64,000 nt of DNA from the NCBI GenBank assembly GCA_934045905.1, contig OW203767.1, positions 28,642,520 to 28,706,519 of the forward strand, given 5' to 3'. The position numbers were made by a program, and so were the translations under genes. Under the pieces are notes generated by a model. The model did not search any database, was not told the origin of the DNA, and saw nothing but the letters and a program-made list of their open reading frames with translations. Each line of letters starts with the position of its first letter. Position 1 is the stretch's first letter. The DNA comes from Leuctra nigra. Lineage: Eukaryota > Arthropoda > Insecta > Plecoptera > Leuctridae. Shown in pieces: positions 48,467 to 60,225 of the stretch.

Positions 48467-51400
48467 CTTCGCCATATCCTAATCATTGTTACACACATGT
48501 CACCATTGTTGAAGTTTTTCTTTAATTCGGTTACTTTATTATTTAGTTATTACATCAATACAGTCACTATACCTTGACCTGCAATAGGTAGACGATCTTT
48601 CTATACTTTATTATTGGAGCAAATATATGAAATTAAGATGGCGTAAACATTTTGACAATAAAGGAACTCTATTACTACTTATCGTTTTTCGTGTAAGAGA
48701 GATGAACAATTTTCGTGTATGATATTCATTTCATCAATTTAGTTTACGTTTAATATAAATAGGTCCTCATTAATTTACAACAAAATATTTTTTTTGTAAA
48801 GCACCACAAGATTAAACATTTTCTCATCGCCGAAACTAATCTCAATCTCGTTTCCTGTCTCACAATCGCAGCAAACCACCAGCTACTTCAGTAGAAATTC
48901 GACACAAAACATTCGTCAAAACTTAAAATTTGCATTCAAGTTGCATTCCCACTGCATTTGTAACCTAATCCGAAACCCCGAATCATCGGCGTCGCACGGA
49001 GACAAAACTCCAGATAAATTTCAACATAATTCGAACATCTGTCTACCTCTCCTTATCCCAACCACATACCTACTCGGGGACAATTTTTTTCAAGTGAGAC
49101 ATTTTTATCGTCGATATAAATTGCTCGTATGTGATGCCATCTAGTGTGCAATATGTGAACACTCTGGTGTACCGACATGAATGTCTCCCCCGTGGACGCT
49201 GTGACGTGTGCATGGAATCACGTGACGAAGATAACGGTGGCACGCGTGATAAGGGTAGGAGATTATTGCGGCGAGACCAGCGCGGGAATATTTGAATATT
49301 GTAGAGTTCGTGGTTTATTTGTATGATGTGGAAGATTTGTGGAATCGAATGCGAGTTTAAGGGACTGAATTTAAAATTATCTAGCTGCGTTTTTTGTTTG
49401 AATTTACACCAAAGACTTGATTTTTGAATTTGATTTATTTGTTGAACAAACTGACCCTACTAGGTAATTACCTTAAATATTAAAAAAAAAAATCTTACAA
49501 TTTATATTTAGACTAAATTTTATCCAACACAAAGATATGAACATAAACGAATTATCTGTAATTACTAATTTATATTCATTATTTGCACCTATACCGACGC
49601 ATTATTGAAGAATGTGTAATGTTTAATGTGAAAATTAAGAAAATATAGGAAACCTGACACATGTTTTTATTGGAAACCTGGTATAGGAAACACCTTCGTA
49701 CACTGATCCAATAATGAATAAGTTTTCATTTCATATTTTGATGACAATTATCAAAAGAACGTGAGAATTATGATTATTATAATCCATTTTATTTTTAAAT
49801 CTTGATTATCAATCATAATTTATTTATATTACCATCTTCGTTCTTCCTTTTACAAATTATCCATATCTGATAGCATCTCCAAAAATGCTTCTTAAAAAAA
49901 TGAAATGACATTTGATCGAGAATCTTTTATTAGTAATCTGAACACAAATATCAATGTGGGATCTGATTGATTCAGGACGTGACACCTGTAATGGTCATAC
50001 GTGTTCGAGGCACAAAAGACTCCCTCGAAATACTCAATAAATTCAAGACACAGCTATTGTTACATTATATACGTGGCCAGCGATCCGACGTCCAATACAA
50101 TATCATTTCTTTTCACAAGCCATAATCTTTAAGTAGATTATTTATTAGTATTTTGACTTACCATCGAGACATCTGTATGGAAAAATACAAAAGGTTTGGA
50201 TCGTTTATTCGAGATTTTTTTTTCGAAGACGACGATATTCGTAAGAAGTAAAATCTTTTTAAAACTCGGTTTCGTGTTCACACATAAATTTGAAGATTTC
50301 GAAACTCCACCCCACCTTTAAAAACCGGATGTGACGTAGTCGAGGACAATCCAGATAAATTGTCAGTGGCAAGTCTATCAAGGGGGCTTTGGTAATATCT
50401 CTCTATATGCAAGCGTGAAAGTCCATCACATAAGAGCTTTGGAATAGGAGCGTACATGTCTTCGACGAGAGGAGCTTTGGACTTGTGGAAAATGATAAAT
50501 AGGCGATTTTCTTCTTTTTTTTTCGTGTGAGGTTTTCAAGAGATTTATTGCTGGGAAATCATATTAGTGTGAGTGAGATTTAAATTTACTTATTCGGAAT
50601 AAGAGTTTGAAAGATAGATTGCATGTAATCTATTTCTAATGATATTATTATTCGGTGAGGGAAGATAGCAAATTGGGTACGAGAATTATCACTTGGTAGG
50701 ATTTTACCCTAACACTTTCAAATTCCCCTTTTATTTTGAGGGAAGGCTTAAAATGATTTAAATTCACTATTCATTTGACGACATGAGTTTTTATTGAGAA
50801 GTTTGGTCAATGTTCGATCTATCTGACAGGACTTTTTCTAAATGATTGTTTAAATTATTGGGAAGTCACATCTTAAAATCATAAACCATCATCTGAATTC
50901 AGATTTTGTTTTGAGGTTGATTTGATGTAAAATTAACTAATAAGTTTTAACATTTTATTTATGTAATGTAAATGGTGTGAAATATAATACGGAGGTGTCG
51001 GGATAAGATTAAGTTATCTTCTTAAAAAAACTTCTTCAGTTATTTACCACTTTACAGCAATTTACTATGGGCGTAGCATAGAACAGCAAAGCCTTTGGCC
51101 CCAAAATGTCTACTTTATGACACAGAAAAGCCACCTTCTACTTATGCACTCAATTATAATATTCTAGATTTGATTTTGAATATCAACACTCAATACATAA
51201 ATCAGTCGCCATGGAAATCGTGCATATTTCGGCGACTATTCCAGGAATGCAAACTGACTTCCCTCCCCCCCTCAACATAGGACTAGAAGTGATTTAGTGA
51301 CATTCATTCCTCCTTCAGTGATTTACCGATTGTCATTTGACCAGTTCAGTGATTTAGTGATACTCTTCATTACGCCAACAATCGGTATTGAGGTTCTCGA

Positions 51401-54278
51401 TCATTCTTTCTAAATATGGCGACTCCGCGTGATATATCTAGCAAGTCTTCGTCCTGGCAACCGATTTAAAGATATATGTTTCGAATCGCAGCAATGTTAT
51501 AGTAAATTACGTATGATGCTTGGTGTGAGGTCCATAAGATTGGCTCCAGCTTAAGTTTCATACCATTTATTTCTGGTACAAGCAGTTCCAAATAGAAGAC
51601 CAGTTCCAATCTATAATTATTGAGAGAAGATATAATTGAAATGTGTGTTCTTATTCAGTCAGGAATAGCTGGATCGAATCTAAGTGTAGAACGTTCCGTC
51701 AGAGTTCTACAAGAAAGTTTTCATTTATAATATTATTATTTATTTATTGATAATACAAAAGTAGTTAAATGTGTCACTACTCAAACAATCAATAAAGCTC
51801 TAAGCAGTTTATCTATTATGGGCATACATACAAATGGTTATACCAATTAGTTTAAGGATCATAGAAGAGTAAACCATTTATGACTGGATATAAATAGCAG
51901 TAGTTTAAACATCTTATAGTGGTCAGAAAAGTAAGTTGCAAAAGATGATACTAAAGATTATAAGATGAGAAAGACACTTGTATACGTCATAGTAAACTTT
52001 CATACTATGTATTGATATTTTCCTATATATTCTCGAAACCTCAGATTAGTTTTCACAAAAACACACAAATAGGTTAAAATTAGATACAGAAAAATCAATT
52101 GTTACAGAAGACGAAATTACTGTGCGAAATTAAACGAACAGCTGTACTCTTTGACGTTGCCAAGAAAACTACACATTTATTGTGTAGAGGTAATTTTTGG
52201 TAATCTGTGAAAAACTGGGCCTCAGTTTATTGTAATATTTTTGAGATATAAAAGTTAGATGTACTTTTACCACGTGTATTTTTTAAGTGACTTTATTGTT
52301 GACTAATTTTCTTCGCTTGTCAAATTCCTTTAAATTAAAATAACTCATGCCATGTCCAACTTTTCTAGAGCACTGTTGAGTGACCAATAAAATCACTCAT
52401 TGCCAAAGTGCCACAATCCGTCCACAATAAAATACTCCTTCTGTACCTATACAAGGAGTCATGACAAGTGGGAGTATAGTAACCAATCTCTTAGAGGTGA
52501 GAAGATTATGCATCAATACACAACTCGACCCATTAAGTAAATGTTCGCGGAATTTGACAAGAAACAAATGCGAAGTCGCCTCAGTGATAAGTGTCCGCAG
52601 ATACGAAAAACATTCTTTATTTAAAGAGAAAAGAAGAAGAAAAAACGTAAATCTAAAAAGTATAAGAGAACACGTTTCTATAACACTGTATTGTATATGG
52701 GCAATAAATAAATATGTCTTTAGATTATTACACTATTGAAACTGTATACTAAAGGAACATGGTATTATTATTTACATTTAAAAATAATCAACGACTTGTG
52801 ATGTGGATGTGGTTTTACACTGTAATTGCTGAATTGAATTGTGATCCAAACCTGTTTTGATTTTCCAGCTCAAAGATGCAGTTCTTTTTCATCGTCGCGG
52901 CAAAGGCGACTACTGTGAACAAAACGCAACAAAATGTGATTACTTTACGTCAAACTGTAAATGCTGGTATAGTTACAATATAATCCTACGTTCATCAGCA
53001 GTCGTTCTAAGACGTTGTAGTGTTTTTGATATAACTTTTCCTAAATCTTGAACATGAAGATTTCATAATGTTTATGCTCTTAGTGAGTTGTTGCTGTTTA
53101 TCTATCTACCTACCATCATCAAGTACTACCAAGACTGAAATACCTACCAAAATCACATAAATGCTGTATTTTCTTTGGAATTTTAATTAATTTCATGCCA
53201 TGCCGCAAGTCCCCCTTGATATTGCGCTGATTCCTGAATGTTGGTAAAATTATTGTTTCTTAGGTATACGTAATATGCTGACAAAATATTGTTAATTTTG
53301 TAATGAAACCATTTTGATTACATGCTGACATTTTAAATTATTGATAGTTGATTGCAGGCTTGTCATTAATTGGTAATTGTTTTTTTTTTGTAATTGTTGT
53401 ATCGTATCTATACCTTCTATTGGTAGTATAGTATGACCCTATTAAATTGGTAATTGTGCAGACATCACTAGCAAATTGTTTTCTGACTGTTGTTTGCTTA
53501 ACGTTGATTCATTACCTACATCTTGATGATGTATTGATTTCTGTTATAGTTTCTGACGTATGCAGATAATTATGCTGGCGTGATATTTTTGGTTATTGTA
53601 TGATGAAGTATACATTTAGTAATTGTTTGTTGAAATGTTATAGTACCTAGATATTGACGTATTATTGGTAAGTAATATGCTCGCTTTAGTTATATTTAGG
53701 TTCTTTGAAAGACGACTGAGATCATCTAGATTTGTAAAGCTCGGCTTGACCACTTGACCACGAACAAAGACGAGCTTCTCGATCGCGGATTATAAATCGG
53801 GTTCCATTTTCTTCACACCAGCGAGTCACAGAGATCGATGGATTCCGATTAATCGTCACTGAAGTTCGATACAGCGGCAGAGGCGACATTTTTGTTCTCC
53901 ACAGAGAGAGGAGAAAACAAATAGAGAACTTGTGGAGTGTACACGATTGAAATTAATCACCGCCTTACGGAGATCGATTTAACATCTCTTGCGGACTCGA
54001 ATAGCCATGGTGTGAAACAGTCTTAGAGTCACGTGACCGTGTGTCGTGAAGCGACCAGAGCCCTCGTGGAAGAAAGAGAAATTATATCAAACTGGTCAAA
54101 TGTAGAAGAAATAATACTCGATGTTTCCTTACTTCGGATACTTTGAAAAAATAAATGCTAATGTTGAAAGTGGATAAAAATTGAAATAACATTTCTTATA
54201 AGTTCACCGGAAATTACTAATTAAGTAAATGCATATTTTTACATGTTCAATGTTTGATCCCAACCGACCTAGTCAAAT

Positions 54279-54453
54279 AGATGTATACCCAACGCATTAA
54301 GTTGTGATAAAACTTACCCCCTATCGCGACTACCAGTCGTACACAGAAGTAGTATAAGTTGCCTAAAATACAGATATTTGTATACAGAGGGGTGATTTGC
54401 ATGACTGGTTTTATCATTGGCTTTTATCACGACTTAATGAGTTGGCTGTACCT
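54279..54453. mobile_element. family D MITE, copy 2
   Basis: The ends GATGTATACCCAACGCATTA and TAATGAGTTGGCTGTACCTA are inverted, and AGTTGTGATAAAA pairs with TTTTATCACGACT. The 175-bp interior is AT-rich. TACA/C-CCAAC termini match the copy at 44764. Confidence 0.75.
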
Positions 54454-55091
54454 AGATTCTTGTCGAAAACTAATGGCCTATTTTCTTATTATTGATATTT
54501 TAATTTTACAAATTATTGAAATTAGTTATAGACGATAGAAACAGGTACTATAACCCTGAAGGGTGGTTGTGAGAATAAAAATCACAACGTACTCGAGTCC
54601 GTGAAAATGTATATATTTCCTGTTTTGATATTAAGAGTATAGGTACATCATTTCTGCAAAGTTTCCATTTCACCATAATGAAGGCATTGTGTGTTGACAA
54701 AAATTTTGTTATTCGCAATAACTTCTTGAAAAATGTTATTCTCTGTACCACTTGAGAAATTTAGTTCACACTAAAGTCTAAATTTCCTAGAACATCCGTA
54801 AAACCACAGCGTTTAACTTTTCAGAATGAAGATCTCGAACAATCGGGCTGACCTGCCTTTAAAGTTGACCTTTGACAAATTAAAAGCTGTCCATACTTTT
54901 CCCAATAATGAAACTTTTGTATGGATTTTATAATATCTCCTCGAATAGCTAGATGGTAATCTTCCTATACGCCAGTGCCACCTTGCCTGTGTCTGTATAA
55001 GTTGTCCATATTGAGCGGGGAACACAAATCGCTTGGCGCGGACCATGTTTAACCATTAAGATCAATTAATTAAGCTGAATCTGAACACGCC

Positions 55092-55935
55092 AATGATATC
55101 ATTGATTCTTCTACACGTCCACAGCTGATGCGTCAGTGTGAAGAATATCCGTCGAAAAGACGTGATCGTGTCTCCAAGTAGAACAGCATTCTTGAGCTGG
55201 AACATTCTCGAGAAGTGATCGGGAACATTGTCAATGATATCATTGATTCTTCTACACATCACAGCTGATGCGTCAGTGTGAAGAATATCCGTCGAGAAGA
55301 CGTGATCGTGTCTCCAAGTAGAACAGCATTCTTGAGCTGGAACATTCTCGAGAAGTGATCGGGAACATTGTCAATGATATCATTGATTCTTCTACACATC
55401 CACAGCTGATGCGTCAGTGTGAAGAATATCCGTCGAGAAGACGTGATCGTGTCTCCAAGTAGAACAGCATTCTTGAGCTGGAACATTCTCGAGAAGTGAT
55501 CGGGAACATTGTCAATGATATCATTGATTCTTCTACACATCACAGCTGATGCGTCAGTGTGAAGAATATCCGTCGAGAAGACGTGATCGTGTCTCCAAGT
55601 AGAACAGCATTCTTGAGCTGGAACATTCTCGAGAAGTGATCGGGAACATTGTCAATGATATCATTGATTCTTCTACACATCCACAGCTGATGCGTCAGTG
55701 TGAAGAATATCCGTCGAGAAGACGTGATCGTGTCTCCAAGTAGAACAGCATTCTTGAGCTGGAACATTCTCGAGAAGTGTTCGGGAACATTGTCAATGAT
55801 ATCATTGATTCTTCTACACATCCACAGCTGATGCGTCAGTGTGAAGAATATCCGTCGAGAAGACGTGATCGTGTCTCCAAGTAGAACAGCATTCTTGAGC
55901 TGGAACATTCTCGAGAAGTGATCGGGAACATTGTC
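55092..55935. repeat. 140/141-bp tandem repeat, six copies
   Basis: Units start with AATGATATCATTG at 55092, 55233, 55373, 55514, 55654 and 55795. Lengths run 141, 140, 141, 140, 141, 141. The one-base difference is CACATCACAG against CACATCCACAG (CACGTCCACAG in the first). Units are otherwise nearly identical. Minus-strand frames of 66-122 residues show a 47-residue repeat (141/3) containing RRINDIIDNVPDHFSRMFQL, but the 140-bp units break the frame each time and the protein has no known fold that I recognise. I treat it as a minisatellite; a decayed coding repeat is less likely. Confidence 0.95.
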
Positions 55936-56269
55936 AGGCGAGCATCTTTCATTGCAGATGATTAAGAATTCTTGATGTTAAATTAGCGTTACGTAAATAT
56001 TAAAAATATCTTTGGAAATAGTGGCGTTTACAGTGTGGCAATTTGCCATTAATTCTTGGCTGTTTGAAGTGGGTAAATAGTAAACAAATCTCAGTTGGCA
56101 GTTTTCAGAGAGAAAAAAGATTACTGAAATTAAATATAATTTAGAATGAGAAAGTGGAAAAATATTTGTAACACTTTGATGATAATAAATTGTTATGCGA
56201 ACTGTCGTTTATTTTTATTTTTCCAAATTAAATACAATTCGTTGAACTATTCTACAACTAGTCTAAAGG

Positions 56270-56380
56270 CGACTGATGATTGAAGATGGTGATGCAAATG
56301 ATGATCATGTTAAATAAGTTAGAATGGACGGTGAGACGCAGCGGTCGTGGACTATTAGTAGGGAACCTTCCCAGCAAAAC
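56270..56380 (+). mobile_element. family A short element, partial copy
   Basis: GATGGTGATGCAAATGATGATC, GGACGGTGAGACGCAGCGGTC, GTGGACTATTAGTAGGG and AACCTTCCCAGC match the middle and 3' part of the family. The terminal hairpin is absent. Confidence 0.6.
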
Positions 56381-57185
56381 CCGAGGACACCCAGACGACC
56401 ATAGAGACGATCGGACGCCCGAACGACCATTTCCTCCTGAATCTTTTCTCTGTTTGAAACACACAATCAATAGTACTTCTTCATCTTTAGAAAGACATTC
56501 CTGAATGAGAAGTAGAAATTGCAAAACAGTAGTCCATAACGTCTTTTTCATCCCCCAATACAATGCATCATTTTTATTAAGTTATAGACGAATAGGCAGT
56601 GACGCAAGATAGGGTGCGTGGGGGTAAAATGGAGCTCGAAAAGAACTCTTCTTAGTGTCAGTGATGAATTATTAGGGGATATTTCTCACCCCCGATATAT
56701 AAACCTGTTACCCTTCAACCACCCCGTTAAGGTGATATATCGATATTAGCTAACCCTCTAGAATCGATGGGCTGGAAAATACACACGTACGATTCATCCC
56801 CCCCACTCCACCCCCTTACACCCCCACAATCTTGGGAGAGCCGATCACTCTTATCGTGGCAAGAAGAGAACTGGGTTTGAGTCCCAACCACTCAGAAGCA
56901 AATTCTAGAAATGTGTTTTGTACACCTTTGTGGGATATTCTTAGTTCTAAACCAAACAAAACATTATGGGATTTTAAAGTTATGGAATTGATTAGATTTT
57001 TGGAAATAATGATGGAAGAAATACAAATTTAAGTTGGTCATTTACGCAATTCAACAAGGAGTAGAAATTTCCACTACAATCGAGAAAATTATAATTCCTT
57101 GTTTTTTTTAGACCATTATTTCGTCCTAACTCAAAATAAATCTGGCGGCTGTATATATGAAGGTTGATGCAACTATTTTGTATGC

Positions 57186-57300
57186 AAAAATAAGAAATAA
57201 AAAAGAAAGGAAGAAAGACAGACAGAAAAAAATAAGTAATGAAAGAAAGGAAAGAAAAGGAAAGAAAGGAAGAGAGAAAGAAGGAGAGAAGGAGATTAAT
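57186..57300. repeat. purine-rich GAAA/GGAA tract
   Basis: More than 100 bases are almost only A and G on the plus strand (GAAAGGAAGAAAG, AAAGGAAAGAAAAGG, AGAAGGAGAGAAGG). The long Phe/Leu/Ser frame on the minus strand comes from this composition. Confidence 0.85.
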
Positions 57301-58718
57301 GGAAAAATGACCAACATATAAAACTATTTTATTATTTTGAAATAAAACAAAATAATAAATATAATAAAATATAACAAATATTTGTTAGAATTAAAAGGAG
57401 GAAAAGCTCCTCTAATTTCATGCCACATGAGGGACGAGCTTGTGCGAACACATCAGCGCCGAGTCTGTCATTGACAGCACATGAGCATCTAATCATGTAA
57501 TAAGTCAATAGCCTGCAGGAGATGGTTATTACTGTCTGAATAGCGCATCACAGGGGTTGGCAAGATATCTGATCACTGATTGCAGCTCAATGAAGGCGGC
57601 AATCAACAATCTTCATTGAAAACCACCCTCATCACGATCATAATGACAAGCCAGTGAACCCACGCGTGCTGAAAAACACCACTTATCTACACAAGAGTGG
57701 CAAATTTACTCTCATTATTTGGGATATTTTGGTGACATTTCAAAGGTTTGATGACATTGAAACTGAACAGTCGCTTGTCATTTTGTTATTTTATTATAGA
57801 TTGGATTTTGTGAATCACGGTTCTGTTATAAAATTATAGTACATGATTAGAAAATTATAAATTGTTTTAGACCCGAACTGATATCGTGGATTTTGACGAC
57901 CAACACTAAATCCAACGCTCTCTTTTTACTTTCACGTAATGTTACAAGGATGTTAACTAGATTGTCAATAGTGAAAAAATCGCGATTTAAGAGTAAAATA
58001 TTGTCAATTGACTGAAATATTATACAAGTTTTAAATGGAATATTAATTCATTTGAATAATATATAAAAATTGCCTTCCACAACGCTAGCGTTGTGATCGA
58101 GTTATAGGTACAAACAAAAATCGACTAACAGAAGTATTGATAGATTTGGATATCACTATAATGCACCAATGGGAATATTTATAAATATTTATTGCTTATT
58201 TACAAGTAAATGTTTGCCCTCAAAGTTTTCTCGTAACAAATATTGATTTCCCCCGATTCTGCTACCTTTTTGATATCATTTGACGAATCGCTGATCGGTT
58301 TCCCCTGCCCCTGTGACCCCCCCCCCCCCCCCCCCCCCACCCCCCCATGAGTGATGCCCCGGCGCCAAGTGACCTCTGACCCAGCTCCCACAAGGTATTT
58401 GTCACGGATCCCCCCGAGGATTCCCCGAGACATCTTGATCAGAGAAACATGGGAACATTTCTCGGGAAAATCAAATATTGTCTTGAAACACGTGCGCAGA
58501 GAGGAGGCGGAAAAACAAGGAAAATACTGGGAAAGCGACTGGATTTATCTTACAGTCTAGTTTCATTTCAAGATCGGAGATGTTTCCAAAGTTCTAACAT
58601 ATTATAGGCAAACCACAAATTTAATTGACTTGGTTACTAAATTAGATCTCGTTTTATGTTAGCATAAATCCTTTATGGATCAAATATTTTTTTTATAAAT
58701 ATGAAATTATCATAGTAC

Positions 58719-58962
58719 TCCAGAGGTAGAAGGACCGATGTCCATTTTCTCGATTTTGCGTTGGATACTTTTGGATTGATGTAATCAAGCTCTATCAATT
58801 GCCATTTGACTGAATATCAACAAATTACAGTTAAATTGAAGTAATTCTCTTACACAATGACTCGTATGTCACCATTACAATGATTGGGTGAAAGCAGAAT
58901 TACTGGTTTTTGAGCTCCCCTCCTTAATCATTGAAATGGACTTTCGGCCTTCTTCCTCTATG
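58719..58962 (+). mobile_element. family B MITE, best copy
   Basis: Inverted ends TCCAGAGGTAGAAGGACCG and GGCCTTCTTCCTCTATG, continuing inward as ATGTCCATTT / AAATGGACTTT, bound a 244-bp non-coding element. GTAC stands on both sides (58715-58718 and 58963-58966), a likely 4-bp (or TA) target duplication. Copies at 23207 and 24171 share the core. Confidence 0.8.
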
Positions 58963-59830
58963 GTACATATATATTTTCAGCATTTAAATTTAATAAAAAA
59001 TCGCTGTTATTACACATAGATACAATCTTACAGTTTTTTTGACATTTTATTTAAAATATCCACGAAAATAAAATTCGTTTTAATGATTGAAAATGTAAGT
59101 TCCTAATGCAAATGTCCATACACAAAAAGATATTCTATTTTTTGTTGCGGATAAACAATCTTGTCACTAGATGAGTCATGAAATAGAAAACGAGAATTCA
59201 TTGAAAGTATTTTTACAAGCGTTTAGAATGAAACATAAACCGCCAGTGTACTACCTGCAGAAATCTCTCCATTCTTTTCCCCAGCCGGCGCCCATCTGTA
59301 TTCACTTATAAAATAACAATCATCTCCACTCCCATCTGAGAATCAAGTGATATTTTCTCAGGCTCTCTGAGTTTCCTCAATAAAACCCATATTTCCGATA
59401 TTTACCTCCAATGTTCTACCACGGAGTGTGGTTTACGATAGCCATTAGGTATTAGCGGCCTCTTTTAAGACATCGATTCCCATGTGGAAACGCGATTGTA
59501 GTCTGGCAAATTTCATAAAATATCCGGTAATAAAAGACCATCGGGCTCTTACCTACCGTTTTATGGATTTATTATTTTGTTTAATCTGTTCGAGCGAGGT
59601 GTTAATACACTGGAGCCATTATATTATACAACATCCTAAGATTAAAATCGAATGCTTTTTGTGAGCTGTTCATTCAACTTTTTGTTGGTAGTGATCTTAG
59701 AGTTTTCTGTATACTTTGGCTGCACTCTACAGTCCATATTATTTAATTGGCAAACTTGAAAGTTGCACAGTTCGTCTACAAAGTTCGTCTATAATTGGGA
59801 AGCTATTTGTTTTGTTATCTTAGCAATTTT

Positions 59831-60225
59831 CCTGACTGAGGATTTTCTAGGAATTTCTCAGTCTAGAGGCAAATGTTGGGAAGGTTCCCCACACTAATAG
59901 GTCACGACTGCCTCTTTCCCACCGTCCATCCATACCTATTCATCATCCCCTCTTCTTCTTCTTCTTCTTCTTCTTCTTCTTCTTCTTCTTCTTCTTCTTC
60001 TTCTTCTTCTTCTTCTTCTTCTTCTTCTTCTTCTTCTTCTTCTTCTTCTTCTTCTTCTTCTTCTTCTTCTTCTTCTTCTTCTTCTTCTTCTTCTTCTTCT
60101 TCTTCTTCTTCTTCTTCTTCTTCTTCTTCTTCTTCTGTTTGGCCAGAAAACCGAATCATTCCAATAATCATCACAATAATTCTATCGATCGGCACCATTA
60201 TAGTTGCAGAACAGTGCGACGTTAA
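59831..60225 (-). mobile_element. family A short element, full copy expanded by (TTC)62
   Basis: On the minus strand it opens AACGTCGCACTGTTCTGCAAC. It then runs through the GAA triplet tract, GGATGGACGGTGGG, CAGTCGTGACCTATTAGTG and GGAACCTTCCCAACATTTGC, and ends with a CTGAG/CTCAG hairpin. Without the triplet tract it would be about 210 bp. The Ser- and Glu-homopolymer frames (120 and 129 residues) come from the triplet run. Confidence 0.85.
59951..60136. repeat. (TTC)62 / (GAA)62 microsatellite
   Basis: 186 bases of uninterrupted TTC on the plus strand, inside family A. Long GAA/TTC runs can form triplex DNA, as established for the human FXN repeat. Their length is often collapsed or inflated in assemblies. 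Confidence 0.98.

Larger units (their letters stand above)
44984..55091. other. long AT-rich region, mostly unrecognised
   Basis: About 10 kb without a supportable gene. It contains (TTTTA)n followed by a TA run at 45180-45250, and another TA run at 45371-45389. It also holds the CTCTCTC-type segment at 45736-45870, the 11-bp repeat at 47852, homopolymers at 48110 and 48249, a partial family A copy at 48352 and a family D MITE at 54279. CpG-rich patches lie at 47575-47830 and 49180-49290 (with CACGTGACG). Conserved-looking mixed sequence at 53700-54060 (ATCGATGGATTCCG, GCGGCAGAGGCGAC) could be regulatory, but I cannot show it. Confidence 0.5.
55936..59830. other. AT-rich region with small elements and homopolymers
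   Basis: No gene is supported. It holds a partial family A copy (56270), a B-box-like GGGTTTGAGTCCC at about 56873, a purine-rich tract (57186-57300), a C22 run at 58317-58338 and a family B MITE at 58719. The segment 57420-57640 is mixed composition without a frame and may be a conserved non-coding element. Confidence 0.5.

Noticed and set aside
57126..57317. Hydrophobic Phe/Leu/Ser minus-strand peptide resembling a membrane protein
   Set aside because: It is the translation of a purine-rich simple tract.
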